Assembly: GCA_948567375.1 (NCBI GenBank)
Contig: OX419761.1
Coordinates: forward strand, 25,484,501 to 25,548,500
Direction: 5' to 3'
DNA length: 64,000 nucleotides
From: Lunularia cruciata
Taxonomy: Eukaryota > Streptophyta > Marchantiopsida > Lunulariales > Lunulariaceae
This document shows, in pieces, positions 21,661 through 33,664 of this stretch. The translations under genes and the position numbers were made by a program. Positions within the stretch are counted from its first letter, which is position 1, and each line of letters begins with the position of its first letter. The notes under the pieces are model-generated. The model had not been told where the DNA came from. It searched no databases and saw only the letters and a program-made list of their open reading frames with translations.

Positions 21661-23290
21661 TATGAGTAGGATAAACTCTTGTTTACTTGTTGCTCTTTGA
21701 AGTAGACCACTTGCGCCCTTGGTGAAAAATAATATCCTCCACCATTGTGTAAGGTCTAGATCTTGATGCTAGGGTCTTCCTCTCCCTAACATGCATCCCT
21801 TTTGGATAGTTACCTCTTGTCACAAAATCCACAATCTCCTTGTACTCCATTAGGACCTCTTGCATGAGTGAGATTTTCATGAGCTCTTCATCCAGGAAGG
21901 AATTATCCACTTGCTCATCTCCGTCATGATCATAGATCCTAGACAACAAATCTGCATTTGCATGTTTCTTCCCTAGCCTATCCTCAATGGTATAGTCATA
22001 CTCATACAAGAGTATCATCCACCTTGCTAGCCTCCCTACCACATTAGGCTTGTTGAAGTTGTACTTCAAAGCCTTGTGATCCGTGACAATGGTGGCTTTT
22101 CCTCAAATCAAGTAGTGTCTAAATTTCTTGAGACCAAAGATCACTGCCAACACTTCTCTCTCTAGGACAAAGTAGTTCTTTTCTATTGAAACCATCTATT
22201 TTCTAGCATTAGCTATTGGATGATCTGCCCATCTTGGTCTAATTGACTAAGAATGCATCCTATAGAGGATGTATCCTATACATTGGAAGCATCAATATAG
22301 AGGATGAAAGGCTTACTCCAATAGCTAAGGTTACTCCAAGGTTTAGCAAGAATTGGAGCTACAACAAGGGATTGCTTGAGCTCCTCAAAAGGTTTGAGAG
22401 CATCCTTGTCCTCCAAATCACCATGTATTCTACACCCTTCTTCATGCAGATATTCAATGCATAAACCTTGTTGGAAAATAAGAAGATGAACTTACCATCC
22501 ATTTGTAAGGTTTGAGATTTTCCTCATCTTCTTAATATCAATTGCTATTCCATCCTTGGAGATGATGTGCCCTTAAAGCATATCTTCACAACCAAAAATG
22601 CACTTCTCTAGGTTGAGTGATTCATTTGCTTCGTCCAAGCATTGCAAGACCTTGATCAGGTGCTCAAAGTGCTCCTCCTTGCTCCCATAGACACAAAATT
22701 CATCAATGACGTCTCTCACAAATCTCCGAATGAATGGTTCAAACACCTTGTTCATGAACAATGGGAATGTGGTTGGAGCATTGCAAAGCCCAAAAGGCAT
22801 GAGCTTGAAAACATAAGTTCTCCAAGGTGTGGTGAATGTGGTGAGTTGTTGATGCTCTGGTACAATCTTGATTTGGTTATACCCACTATAACTATCTCCA
22901 AAATTGTACCCTCTCATGACCTGCAACCTCCTCCAAGATCTCATCAATGAATGGTAAAGGGTAGTAGTTCTTCTTGGTAACATCATTGAGCTTCTTGAAA
23001 TCCACACATACCCAAAGCTTGCCATTCTTTTTCTTCACAATGATAATTGGAGACACCCATTTTGAATTCTCTACCTCAAACATAAATCCAGCCTCCTTGA
23101 GCTTATCAATCTCCTCCTTCACAACCAAAGCTATTGTGGGGCTAATCCAATGTTGCTTTTGGCGGACTGGTCTTTCATTTGACTCCACCTCAATCTTGTG
23201 CTCCTCCATGGTGACTTCCTTTAGATCCTTGTAATTGAAAGCAAACACGTGGATGAACTTGCGGAAAATCTCCTCAAATCTCACCTTCTA
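21661..23290 (-). pseudogene. Reverse transcriptase and RNase H, element B
   Basis: The minus-strand frame starts near 23284 with FEEIFRKFIHVFAF, then KKKNGKLWVCVDFKKLN, YSGYNQIKIVPEHQQ, MPFGLCNAPTTF and the altered catalytic box DVIDEFCVYGS, where the family has FIDDF. After stops and frameshifts the RNase H end continues to KKHANADLLSRIYD. The Asp-to-Glu change in the catalytic pair would by itself impair polymerase activity. Confidence 0.85.
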
Positions 23291-23539
23291 CTCCTTGGTA
23301 ATATTTGGACCATACTTGAGGGTAGATAACCTCCTCTCTATCTCCTTAAGTGTCAATGGTAATTTATCTAAGTCCTTCAAAACCTCTGGCTTAGGTGCAA
23401 AATCCAAAGCACACAAATAAGGGATACACATCTAAATCATATTCAGATTCATCCTCATCAATGGAAGTCTCCTCCTCCATACTTGTGTCCACATTTGAAG
23501 CTCCTTCTTTTGATCTGATTCCCAATAATCAAAAGATTG

Positions 23540-23970
23540 TGTATCAATAATGTGAAGTGTTGGTGGTGTTTGTAACCAAAACTATGACTCTTTGGTTTGA
23601 TGGCCAAATCCTCAAGTACCCTTTGAGCCATCTATAATTTGTGTGTGCTACTCTCAACCATGGCCTCCAAGAAGCAAATCATAGCTTGAATCCTTCAAGA
23701 CTTGGAAAGTCATGAGATTTTGAACTCCCATAACTGAAACTATCACCTTATCCATCCCCCTATTGGTCAAACTTGTTGCTTGTTTGCAATGCTCACCAAA
23801 AATGTTGAAGGTCTAGAGGGTATCATACCCAATTTCTTCATCAATCTTTTTGACATGGCATTCATTGTTGATCCTTCATCAACCAATGCATCCTTGATGT
23901 TGTAACCATTCACTCTCACATCAATCTTGGAGGCATATTCACAAGCCTTCCATGGTGCGGCATCCACCAC
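23540..23970 (-). pseudogene. Retropepsin region, element B
   Basis: The frame reads VNGYNIKDALVDEGSTMN, MKKLGMIPSRPSTFLVS and SIANKQQV, matching the protease of A and C. The active-site position is DEG here (DGG in A and C). Downstream, MGVQNLMTFQVLKDSSYDLL is shifted and broken. Confidence 0.75.
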
Positions 23971-25360
23971 CCCATTGATATTGGAGCTTTTGCCTTCTTC
24001 TTCCTCTTGCTCCTTCTAGAACTTAAACCACCTCTAAGCTCCTTTCTCAAGGTAGGGTTCAAAGCGATCAATTGACTAATTGTGATGTTAGCCTTGTGAC
24101 TATCAACATCCTCCAATACATTGTAATTCCATTGTTGCTTTGAAATCAAGAAATCCTCCATCCCTAACTTCTTCCCTGGAGTGTTTGTAGTTGATGGTGT
24201 TGAGGTGTGAGTGCTCCTAGTAGACATAAGAATATCTTTGCTAAGAGTAAATCCTTGATAAGAATGCACATCCTCTACAAAAGAAGCTCTCTTCTTCTCT
24301 TGTGCCAAAAGCTCTAAATAAGACCCTTGGAGTTTGAGCACTTTCTTGTCTCATGCTTGCCCTCAACCACATCTATAGATGTTATCCCCTTACCTTTGTT
24401 TAGATTAGGAGTTACTTGGGTTTCACTACCTCTCTCTTTCCCTCTATTGGCTCCCTCATAACCCCTTCCTCCATGGTAAGTGGAATTTGGGCAATTCCTT
24501 TGGATATGGCCTCTTCCTCCACAATCGGAACAATTTCTATCATTGAAATTATTGAATAGTTGGCCTCCTCTATATGGATAGCTCTCATAACTCCTAGGCC
24601 TGCTCCCTACATTCTGATCCACTTCTCTCTTCTCCCATAGTTGCACCGCATTGATCTTGAGATCTACAAGTTATTATGTGATGGTTTGAAGTGGATTTTG
24701 GTGGAGGTGCAAGAACAAGAGCAACTACTACTTGTGGTCCAACCCTTGCCACCAAAGTATCAGAAGTTCCACCATACTTGTAGCTTTGAGGAGGATGCAC
24801 AACCTCCTTCACCACCAAATCACTCTCATCTCCTTCCAAACTCTCCTCCATACGAATTGCAATCTTGATAGCTTCAACCTTCAAAGAAATTTTCTCATAT
24901 CTCACCTTAGTTCTAATTTGTGGTCTCAACCCTCCTACAAAATTCTTGGTGAGCATGTCCCCTATGCTAATCATAGTAGTCTTCACATCAGCCCCACCCT
25001 TTCTCAACATTATGCAAATTTAGACTCTAACTTCTCCACTCTTTCTACATAAACTCTCACTTTCTCTCCATCTCCTTGTTTGAAAAAGGTAACCTCACTC
25101 ATCAATCTGTCATAACTATCATCTAGAAGAAAGTTCTCAATGAGTGTTGAAATCAAATTTCCCAAGACTCCTCTTGCCCATCTCTCCTCTCTCTCTTTTG
25201 GTATTCAGACTCACACCATGTAAGTGTTGCATCCTCAAAGAAATCAAGTAATAATGAGGCCAACTCATTCTTCCTCCTTTCATTGTTTCCTATGCAAGCT
25301 CTCTTGAAGTCTCTCACAAGAAAACTGAAAGTTTCCTTGTCTAAATTCCTCATTATCTTT
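23916..25360 (-). pseudogene. gag, element B, broken
   Basis: Pieces in order on the minus strand are the capsid-like ACIGNNERRKNELASLLLDF, TKNFVGGLRPQIRT, the spacer EKREVDQNVGSRPRSYESY, an intact knuckle NCSDCGGRGHIQRNCP and the tail TPGKKLGMEDFLISKQQWNY. It is interrupted by frameshifts and stops between about 25150 and 25010 and again at about 24320. Confidence 0.82.
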
Positions 25361-25593
25361 CTTTTCTCTCAAATTTTTTCTCTTCTTTTCTTTTCTCTCA
25401 CTTTATAACTGATAGAGTATATAGATAATTAACACTATTTGAGAGTAATCCACCCTAAGGAACATAAAATTTTCAAGTTACTCCAAGATTTCTATAGCAA
25501 CATCAAATCCTATAGTGCATATTACTTGAATACTCATGGATAGGTTATCCATAAGTTGAAAGATTATCTCTATCATTAATCTTGAGAACTAGC

Positions 25594-25992
25594 TCATGAA
25601 AGTGGTAGCATTTTTGTAGCTATCTTGGGACTCTCTACAAGATCTTTCACCAAAGTCTCCAAAATTGCTTTTACTCCACTATATTCATGTCTTTTTGGAA
25701 GTCCTTCCACTCCACAAACTTTACACAACTCCTTGGTCTTAGATCTCCTCCCTCTCAATCTTGGTGAAGAAGGTCTAACATGCAATCCTAAGTCAACTAA
25801 GTCTCTCATTTCCTTCAATCTCTTGCTCTCAAAGGTCAATGGACATGAATTTGCCTTATGTCCCTTCACTCCACATAGAAAACACTTAGAATCACTCTTT
25901 CCTCCAAGTAGTGTAGGTTTTTGGATCCTCTCAGTAATCTTTTCAAATTCTATTCTAAACTCTCTTTTCCTCAAATCCACCTCTACAATCAC
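25594..25992 (-). pseudogene. Extra zinc-knuckle ORF, copy B
   Basis: It is homologous to 10965-11495. The CCHC knuckle is intact here (CFLCGVKGHKANSC), followed by CPLTFESKR, LGLHVRPSSPRLRG and the second cluster LCKVCGVEGLPKRHE. The upstream part (FECLDSSWEHGGS) is present but separated by a stop and frame change just before the open stretch. Confidence 0.65.
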
Positions 25993-26335
25993 CTCAAACC
26001 CTTAAGGAGTCTTGTATAGTCTCAATTTCCACTCTCAATGACCCTCCATGTTCCCAAGATGAGTCTAAACACTCAAACATGATTTTTGTTGTTCTCACAC
26101 TCCTCATGCATGAGATCTCAATTCTATATGATTGATACTTTCTCACAATGTCACTCAAATCTCTCAAATGGTATGTGACAATCCTCTGAAATTTTTCACA
26201 CTTGATTACAACTTTGGAACATCCCTCCTTGCAAAATTTTCAGATTTTTTCATTGAGCCATTTGGCCTAGGCACCTTTCTATTCAGCACACATATATCAC
26301 ATTTGGTCTAAAAACCACCCCCTTACTTTAAAAAC

Positions 26336-26770
26336 TCATAACTCTCTATGCAAGAATGATCTCTCTCTAAATTTTGTGCCAATAGGTAAGATACAATACA
26401 CTAAATTTTCTTGGATAGTTTTAGGACAATCCACTAATAAATGGAAGACTCTGTATAATTTTCTAGAGAGCATGCAATTGTAGGAGCAATTTACCCTATC
26501 AACTTTCAAAAATTCTAGCTCAATGTGCATAGTAGCTCTCACAATAATTTCAAATTTACTAACCAAAAAATAATTCAAGCTATCATGTTTAGAAATTTCA
26601 AGTCCAGATCTTAAACTTGATATTTTGTCCAAAATCACTAAAAATCCCCAAAATATACAATCCACCTCAAAGATATCATAATGAACTATAGTGTATAATA
26701 TTGGGTCCAAGTTCTCTAACATAAGTTCAGCTCTCTCTTCCCCTAATTTTCTCTCCAAGTGAGCTTTCAT
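26336..26770 (-). CDS. Leader ORF of the Ty3 family, copy B
   Basis: A 144-codon frame begins 81 bases inside the 5' LTR with MKAHLERKLGEERAEL and continues MLENLDP to FEVD, SGLEISKHDSLNYF, LEFLKVDRVNCSYN and CMLSRKLYRVFH. Copy C has the same start (MRAHLERTLGEQSVEL) but is broken by stops. It matches no family I recognise. It may be a translated leader ORF or may be fortuitously open; conservation of the first 25 codons between two copies is the only support. Confidence 0.35.
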   Translation of the reverse strand: MKAHLERKLGEERAELMLENLDPILYTIVHYDIFEVDCIFWGFLVILDKISSLRSGLEISKHDSLNYFLVSKFEIIVRATMHIELEFLKVDRVNCSYNCMLSRKLYRVFHLLVDCPKTIQENLVYCILPIGTKFRERSFLHREL

Positions 26771-26851
26771 AGCTTCCTTTGTCTAATATAGAATTGTACG
26801 GGGAATATTATCTTGCCTTCTAGAGAGGTCTCAGCAACAAAACCAAAAATG

Positions 26852-27534
26852 TGAGTCGGCTTGTCTCTTACTCAAGATACCTACCCTAATAGCTATTAGA
26901 GGTAGCTATGATGGTAGCGCAACATGGACTAAGAAGGAAAAAAACCCCAACTCTATAATACTCCTCTTAGACTAACATTCCAAGACTCAAGACATTGCTC
27001 ACTAGATAACTCAATGATAGAGAGATACTTTCAAATGAAAGGATGATGGGTACCTCCTCACCCCTAGTTTATATACTTGTGAAATAGTTATGCACCAAAG
27101 TTATTAAATTTAGGAGTAACTCAAGTTACTAGGCTAAAAGTCAAATAAATTCAAAAAGCTAAAGGAATATTTGTACTCATAGGAATATTCTCCTAAGCAT
27201 GTGGTCTTATCTTGATCTAACACTAAGTCAAGGACTCCTTCTTATGGGCTATCCTTGGACTATAAAAGAATAAAAAAAAGGTTTGTGGGTCCAAGAGTTC
27301 TTAACTCTTTTCTCAAAGCCAAACACGTAGGAATAATACCAAGTCAACACAATAGAATCCAAAATAGTGATGCTCATCTTTTCTACCTCCTCTAAAGTAA
27401 GGTCCACTCTATCTTAGCTATAAATAATTTTAGCTAATTATGTAGAACCATCATTTATCTCTATATAAATAATATCTCTCAAGTACTTGTAATACCAAGC
27501 AAAATATCACACACATGCACAAATGGGTGTTACA
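26852..27534 (-). repeat. 5' LTR of element B
   Basis: 683 bp, TG...CA ends in minus orientation. The internal region starts with CATTTTTGG. I could not match the following bases to a tRNA primer-binding site I recognise; the usual TGGTATCAGAGC is absent. Confidence 0.92.
27068..27075 (-). promoter_or_regulatory. TATA motif in the 5' LTR of B
   Basis: TATATAAA on the minus strand, at the same relative place as in the LTRs of A, C and the 3' LTR of B. Its conservation in four LTRs supports it as the retrotransposon promoter core. Confidence 0.6.
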
Positions 27535-28339
27535 ATACCCTTATCAATCAAAACCTCAACTGGTGCATCAAAATGACTAAGAACCCAATCCTAGAACAAG
27601 TAAGCCATCCCTTCAATGTACTTGTCATGAAGGACAACCAACTCAATCCACTTGGAGAAGTGCTCCACCATAACCAAAACGTATGGATGATGTCTCACAG
27701 TCAACAATAAAGATCTAGCAAAGTTTAAACTCCAACAGTAACCCAACCCCATGATAGGTAATGGGTGTAATTGTGGCATAAGAGCATTAAGTGATGCTCT
27801 AACTCAATCACAAACCACACATTTGGTAACAAACTATTATACATTGGTTTGCATATTGTGCCACCAATAATGACTTTGGAGTAAGCTATAGGTACGCTCT
27901 ACTCCAAAATGTCCTAGCACCTCATGAGCATGACAGACCATCCTTGGTCTCTAAGATGGAAATGGTACTACTTAAACTCTACCATCCTCCCATGCACACA
28001 AAAGGTGTTTGCACTCCAATCTGAACCGCCTAGCTTGTTGAAGGACAAGGTCTCTCTCCTTGGCCCAATTGTGCCACTCACAACACCAATGCAAAGATAT
28101 TCCATCACTAAGACATCATCATGAATGTCTCATTGAACTATACCACTATCTCCACTTTTTGGATGTGGGATCTCAATAACTCCTTCTATATGTGCTAAGA
28201 GAAATACCACCAAAGCCTCAAAAAATATATAAAGAAAGGCAGATGCATGCCAACCTGGCACCATCTACTCATCTGCCTTACCATGCCAACATGCTCTGGT
28301 TTGATCCTACTAGTTGAGACATGGGTTTTACTCAACCAA

Positions 28340-29600
28340 TCTATATCATGGTTCACCATTCCATGTTTTTGAATAGTAATGAAATCATACTCTTGTAAAA
28401 TTAGAGCCCATCATGCAAGCTTCTTCAGTAGCTTATCGGACTCTATCAACCACTTTAGTGGCTGATGATTAGTGATGAGAGTAAAAGGGTTACCAAATAA
28501 GTAACATCAAAAATGTACTATTGCCCATACTACTACCAAGCATTCTCCCTCATATGACTATACTTTGCCTCCACTGAAATGTTGGAGCAACTAGCATAGG
28601 CCACCACAAACTCCTTCTCCTCATCATCATGTTGGGTGAGCATTGCTCCAAGCACCAACATACTCCAATCAGTGTGAACCTGAAATGGTCATCCTTTGAT
28701 TGGTCTCCTCAAAATAGGAGCATATGTCAACCTCTCCTTGAGCTCTACAAAAGCTCTCTCTCCTACTCATCTCCCCAGCACCACTCTTGTGTAAGCTTGG
28801 TCAGCTTTGTCAAAGCCTTGGCAATGGCACTAAATCCTCTAACATAGTGATGATAGAAGTTTGCCAACCTAAAGAATGCTTGCACTTTGCTCACATCCGG
28901 CCAAAGAATCAACACAATAGCCTCCACCTTGGTCTATTGAACACCAAGTCCTCTAGGTAGATAGTGTGACCCAAATACTCAATCTGCTCATGGAAGAACC
29001 TAAACTTCCTAAGATGTAATTTGAGTCCATGATTTCTCAACCTCTCAAACACCTCCAAGAAATGTCTCTCATGCTCCTCCATAGTACTATTGTAGACCAA
29101 AATATCATCAATAAAGCACCGAGCAAAATCCGATGTAGCTAGGATCTTGTCCATGATCCCTAGAAATTGGCAAGAGTGTTCTTTAACCCAAATGGTAAGA
29201 ATCTCCATTGATATAACACATCTTTGCCATGAGGATCAATAGCCCAAAATGTTATCTTCCTCCTTGATCAGAAATTGATGATATCTTGCTTGAAGATCCA
29301 AAGTATTGAAGACCTTTGCTTGCCCAATTGCATCAAAGATCTCCTTTGGTGTGGGCATGGCATACCAATCAGCCTTAGTCTATCAATTGATACGATGATA
29401 ATCTCCACACATCTACCTATCTGTATAGTTTCCATGCATATCCTTCTTGGCTAGCATCACTTTAGCTGATGCATACTCTCCATGTGAAATCTCCACCAAA
29501 CAAGGCTCAAAAAGGTTACTACTCTGGCTCTGAATCAATACTCTCTCCATGTCACTATATCAATAGGGACATCAAAAAACTAGTGTATCACTTAGCTCAA
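28340..29600 (-). pseudogene. Reverse transcriptase and RNase H of element D
   Basis: Motifs on the minus strand: YAMPTPKEIFDAIGQAKVF, LDLQARYHQF, the catalytic box CFIDDILVYNS, EQIEYLGHTIY, FFRLANFYHHYVRGF, then RNase H-like FQVHTDWSMLVLGAMLTQ. Stops and frame changes interrupt it throughout. Confidence 0.82.
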
Positions 29601-32600
29601 TCCAAATACCAGGTCCTTTCAGAGCACCCAAATCCTTCATATTGAAGGAAAAACAACTTGTGTAGCTCCTAAAGAACCTCCAAACTCTTTGTCTTTCTCC
29701 TCTTGTAAGCTTGGGTCCCAGATCTGGCTCCCAAGTATCCTCTGTAATTGTCATAGGAGTTGAAGATGTACTAATTGGTTGTTATACTTGGCCCTTGGGA
29801 CCAATAGTGTCATGCCTCCAACCACTAGAGGTCCTAACCTTTGTGTGAAAAACTCCCTCTAATTTGGTTGCAAGCTCCATACATCCTCTAGTTGCATCCC
29901 AAGTAGACCAAGGGTGTAATCTAAGTAGACCATGCTCACCTAGATGGACTCCAAGTAGACTACTCTCCCTAGTAGCCATTGGCTATGTCCCAAGAATACC
30001 TTGTCCACTAAGTCCATCACCCCCAACATGTGCTTGAATCATCTTGAAAGGCACAACGCTCACAATTGTCAAAGTGGTGATGCCTATCAAGTGCATCCTA
30101 CTTTGCTCTGCCAAGCCAAGGCTCACAATCTAGGTCAAATAGTTCAATTCTATAGCTTGACCTTAACACTTGACACTTAGATGCCTTTAACACTATTGGA
30201 ATAGCAGTAATGTTAGTGCAAAAACCAGTCCCATCCAAGAATGGACCTGATGTGTATTTTCCATGACCCAAGTGCAGCATCCAAAGGACCTACGATCCAA
30301 AGGGCACGAGACACTAAGAATCACCCATCAAAGGGATGTTCTCAAAAATGTAAGCCAAAGAAATAGACTGATGAACGTGAAGATGCCATAGTATACGTAA
30401 CATCTCCCAAAACATACCAAAATGGGGATCCTAAAGGCCCAAACCTCATCCAACATGTTTGTCCCTAACATGGCCATCCAAAAGTCACCAAATGAATGGG
30501 ACCATGTCTCTCTAAATCCTGCATCCCCAATAAGGTAATGTCTGTTGGTAGGGTCTTTAGGTAACCTCTCACTGCTTACATTGGTAATAACTCAAGATAC
30601 CAAGAGGCCAAGTGTGCTACATGATGTAGAGAGACTTGCCTAGCAATCTCGTCTCTCTCCACATACAAGTACCTTTGTACTCCTATACCCACTTGTAGTA
30701 TTGTAGCTAGTCCAATGCTAATCCCACCAAATAACTCCAATAGACGTACTCCCTCTACTAGATACTACCAAGCAATGAGTGTGGTATCCAGAGGTGTCAA
30801 GGTAATTGACTTTGGAGGCTCATCCTAACATTGGTCTCCTGGTGGTACAAAGGCTCCACTCCAAGCCTATTGCACCAATTGATCCGCATGTTGTTCTAAT
30901 ACCTCTCCTAAATTCCACAACTGAACATCCAAGGTGGATGGAACAATCCCACTTGTACTCCAAGTCCAAGTGATATCCTTTGGTACAAGAGTACCCTTTG
31001 CATAGGTGTTCCCCTCCATAAGTCACCAAGCCAAGTAACAAAACCATTGAAAGCTAAAATTGATTCCGTCATGGTCCCAAACTATAACAAGCCAAGACTA
31101 CCATTATTGAAGCATACTGGTAGGCAACATACCCGTCCCTCACCTGACTACCAACCTGGTCTATAGGAGACTGTCTCCTCTCAATAGTCAATACTGGAAC
31201 ATATGGGGTATAACACTACTCTCTCAACTAACACATCATATGACTCAGCAATTGTCGCAATGGCTTGAGCTCTCATCACAGAGCTATTAATTGAATGACT
31301 AGGCTGAATCTGAACAACAAGCTCTATACATGTTATGTAATATGTAGAACCACCTCCTAGAGATGTATGGATCTAAAATAGACATCTTTCAACATCGGTC
31401 TTTCATGACACCAGATTGACAACTACAGCCTTCTCCAACATAACAGGTTACACAATAGAGTCTAGTTAGACCCTCTGTGGTGTATAGACCTTTCTTGAAG
31501 GTCCCGCCAAACAAAAAAACCCCCTCTGGTTATCCAATATGACAACTCCAAGTGTAAGTTGTGCTTGCTCAAAGGTCAATCTAATTGGTAACTCCTCCAT
31601 GCTAGCCATTATTGCCTACCATAAACCATTAGTCTTTGAGCGGATCCCATGCTCCCCAACCAAGTCAACTCCACTATCGACTACCTTTTCTTTAGGAGTA
31701 GGAACTGCATCATCTCTACTCTCACAAAGCATGGCAGTCAAGCAAAACACCGGTGCTAGGTCAACTCCCAATGTAAATATATCACTAGTTAAGAATAATA
31801 GAAAAAACATAATCAATTGAGCCTCCCCTAACATCGAGCTAGACTCAATGGTGAAGTAGCAAGTGGCTGACTAGCAAGTAGTCTATCATGCACCCATCAC
31901 CATCTACCACACCTGCACTAGGATGTCTAGGAGCCATGGATGTCATTTGTAGTGCCTCAAAGAGTGTAAAAGATTGTGGAAGTCTGACCTATCTACCAGC
32001 CTCTCTTCTTTGTGAGTCCAACTCCACTAATGTTCCTCTAAGCTTTGGAGCACGTACTACACTCCTAGTCACTACGCCATATGCATTTACTTTTGATGTT
32101 CCACACATGAAGTCCAAGATGTCTCTATGATAACATATGAGGTGGAAGCCTCAGCACCCAAATCTGATCTCCTTTGAACGATGGCCATGCTAGCCAATCT
32201 CTACTCCAACTGCTCAATCCAAGTAGCCATGGTTGTATAAGAAGTAAGGGCAGGTACTACACCCCTACACTCAGGTGTGGATCCTTTACTACCACCTCAT
32301 CTTTTATGACCTGGAGCTCCTCTACCACATACCATAGCAGCCCTACCACTTGGTAACTCTGGGCGTAGGTCAAGCATTGGTCACTAGTGCAGCCAAATCT
32401 GTTGCAATGCTCACACTTTTCTATGCTTGTTGTGATGCATCAAAGGTATCATATCAACTTCCTTGAGTGCACTCTCTACTATGGTGATATCCACCACAAG
32501 TCCAACAAGCAACACCACCACTCACTAGCTATTCTTGACCCAAAAATGAAGGTAAGGTCTAGCTACACTAGGCCTTCCACTTGCTCCATAAGATCTAGGT

Positions 32601-32975
32601 TGTCCCACCTTGTCCTTGAAAACCAACATGGCATAGTGCACTCTAATCCACTTTGGAAGAAGTAACAATTATGGATGAGGTCTCCTTACCAAATCCACAT
32701 GTCACCACACTCTCTTCCACCATGTTGAGCTCAATATGCTCAGCCAAACCAAAGACCACTACAAAAGTAGGCAAAGTAGCATGTAACAATGTAGCATTAT
32801 GGATTCCATGTCGCAACTCCTTGTCTAGTATCCCATACCAAAATTGGACTGATTGCTTGGGCCTCAATAACTCCCTGAGTAGAATTGATAAGCCGTCTCA
32901 TGCAAGTATATGTCTCACGTAGGCTCTCTCTAACCTTTTGCTAAAACTCTTGCAAGTTTCTCAACTTGTCAGTCT
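29601..32975 (-). pseudogene. Decayed gag and protease region of element D
   Basis: No intact domain survives. The gag end is suggested near 32.64-32.94 kb by a frame with WYGILDKELRHGIHNATLLHA-like sequence and RESLRETYTCMRRLI. The middle (29.8-32.6 kb) holds only short frames. Assignment is by position between the recognised RT and the far end. Confidence 0.45.
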
Positions 32976-33664
32976 TGTAACACCCATTTATGCATATATG
33001 TAGTATTGTGATATTAAGTTTGGTATTACTAGTACTTGAGAGATATTATTTCTATAGGGATAAAGGATGGTAATACATTATTCATGATTAGCTAAAGTTA
33101 GTTATACCTAAGATAGAGAGGACCTTAATTTAGAGGAAGTAGAAAAGATGAGCATCACTACTTTGGATTCTAGTGTGTTGACTTAGTATTATTCCTAGGT
33201 GTTTGACTTTGAGGAAAGACTTGAGAATTCTTGGACCCGCAATCCTTTTTGTTTTGGATTCTTCTATAGTCCATGGACAACCCATGTGAAAGAATCCTTG
33301 ACTTAGTGATTAGATCAAGATAAGATCACATGCTTAGTGGAAGATGCCCATGTGGATGGATATTCCTTTATACTTTTTGACTTTACTTGACTTTTAGCCT
33401 AATAACTTGAGTTATTCCAATATTAGTAACTTTGGTGCGTAACTATTTCAGAAGTATATAAACTAAGGGTGAGGAGGTACTCATCATACTTTCACTTGCA
33501 ACTATCTCTCTTTTATTGAGTTCTCTAGTGAGCAATGTCTTGCGTCTTGGAGTGTTAGCCTTGGAGGAGTATGATGGAGTTGGGGTTCCTTGATTTCTTA
33601 TTCCATGGTGCGCTACCATAAAAGCCATTAAAGGTTCATCTTGAGTGAGAGACAGGCCGGCTCA
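32976..33664 (+). repeat. 5' LTR of element C
   Basis: 689 bp, begins TGTAACACCCATTTATG and ends GGCCGGCTCA, followed by internal CATTTTTG as in copy B. It abuts gag-region sequence of element D on the left. Confidence 0.92.
33455..33462 (+). promoter_or_regulatory. TATA motif in the 5' LTR of C
   Basis: TATATAAA at the position conserved in the other LTRs, about 480 bases from the LTR start. Confidence 0.6.

Larger units (their letters stand above)
19836..27534 (-). mobile_element. Ty3-type LTR retrotransposon B, complete but decayed, nested in D
   Basis: The element is about 7.7 kb with both LTRs. From right to left: 5' LTR 26852-27534, leader ORF, zinc-knuckle ORF, gag, protease, reverse transcriptase/RNase H, integrase, 3' LTR 19836-20512. 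It sits in the integrase frame of element D. The flanks read GGTAT (5' side) and AGTAC (3' side, one base beyond the CA end), consistent with an altered 5-bp target duplication of GGTAC in the DKGT codons of D. Stops and an altered catalytic box (VIDEF) make it inactive. The two LTRs differ at roughly one position in ten by eye, so the insertion is not recent. Confidence 0.92.
27535..32975 (-). mobile_element. Ty3-type retrotransposon D, older and of another family, interrupted
   Basis: Reading right to left: gag-like sequence near 32.9 kb, a long decayed spacer, the protease-to-RT junction near 29.6 kb, reverse transcriptase, RNase H near 28.4-28.8 kb, and the start of integrase at 28.1-27.5 kb (ending VMVEHFSKWIELVVLHDKY and PVEVLIDKG). 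The integrase then continues at 19835-19163 beyond element B. No LTR of D is visible. It ends against the 5' LTR of C on one side and the 3' LTR of A on the other. Many stops in all domains. It differs clearly from A/B/C in its RT (FIDDILVYNSTMEEHERHF). Confidence 0.82.
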
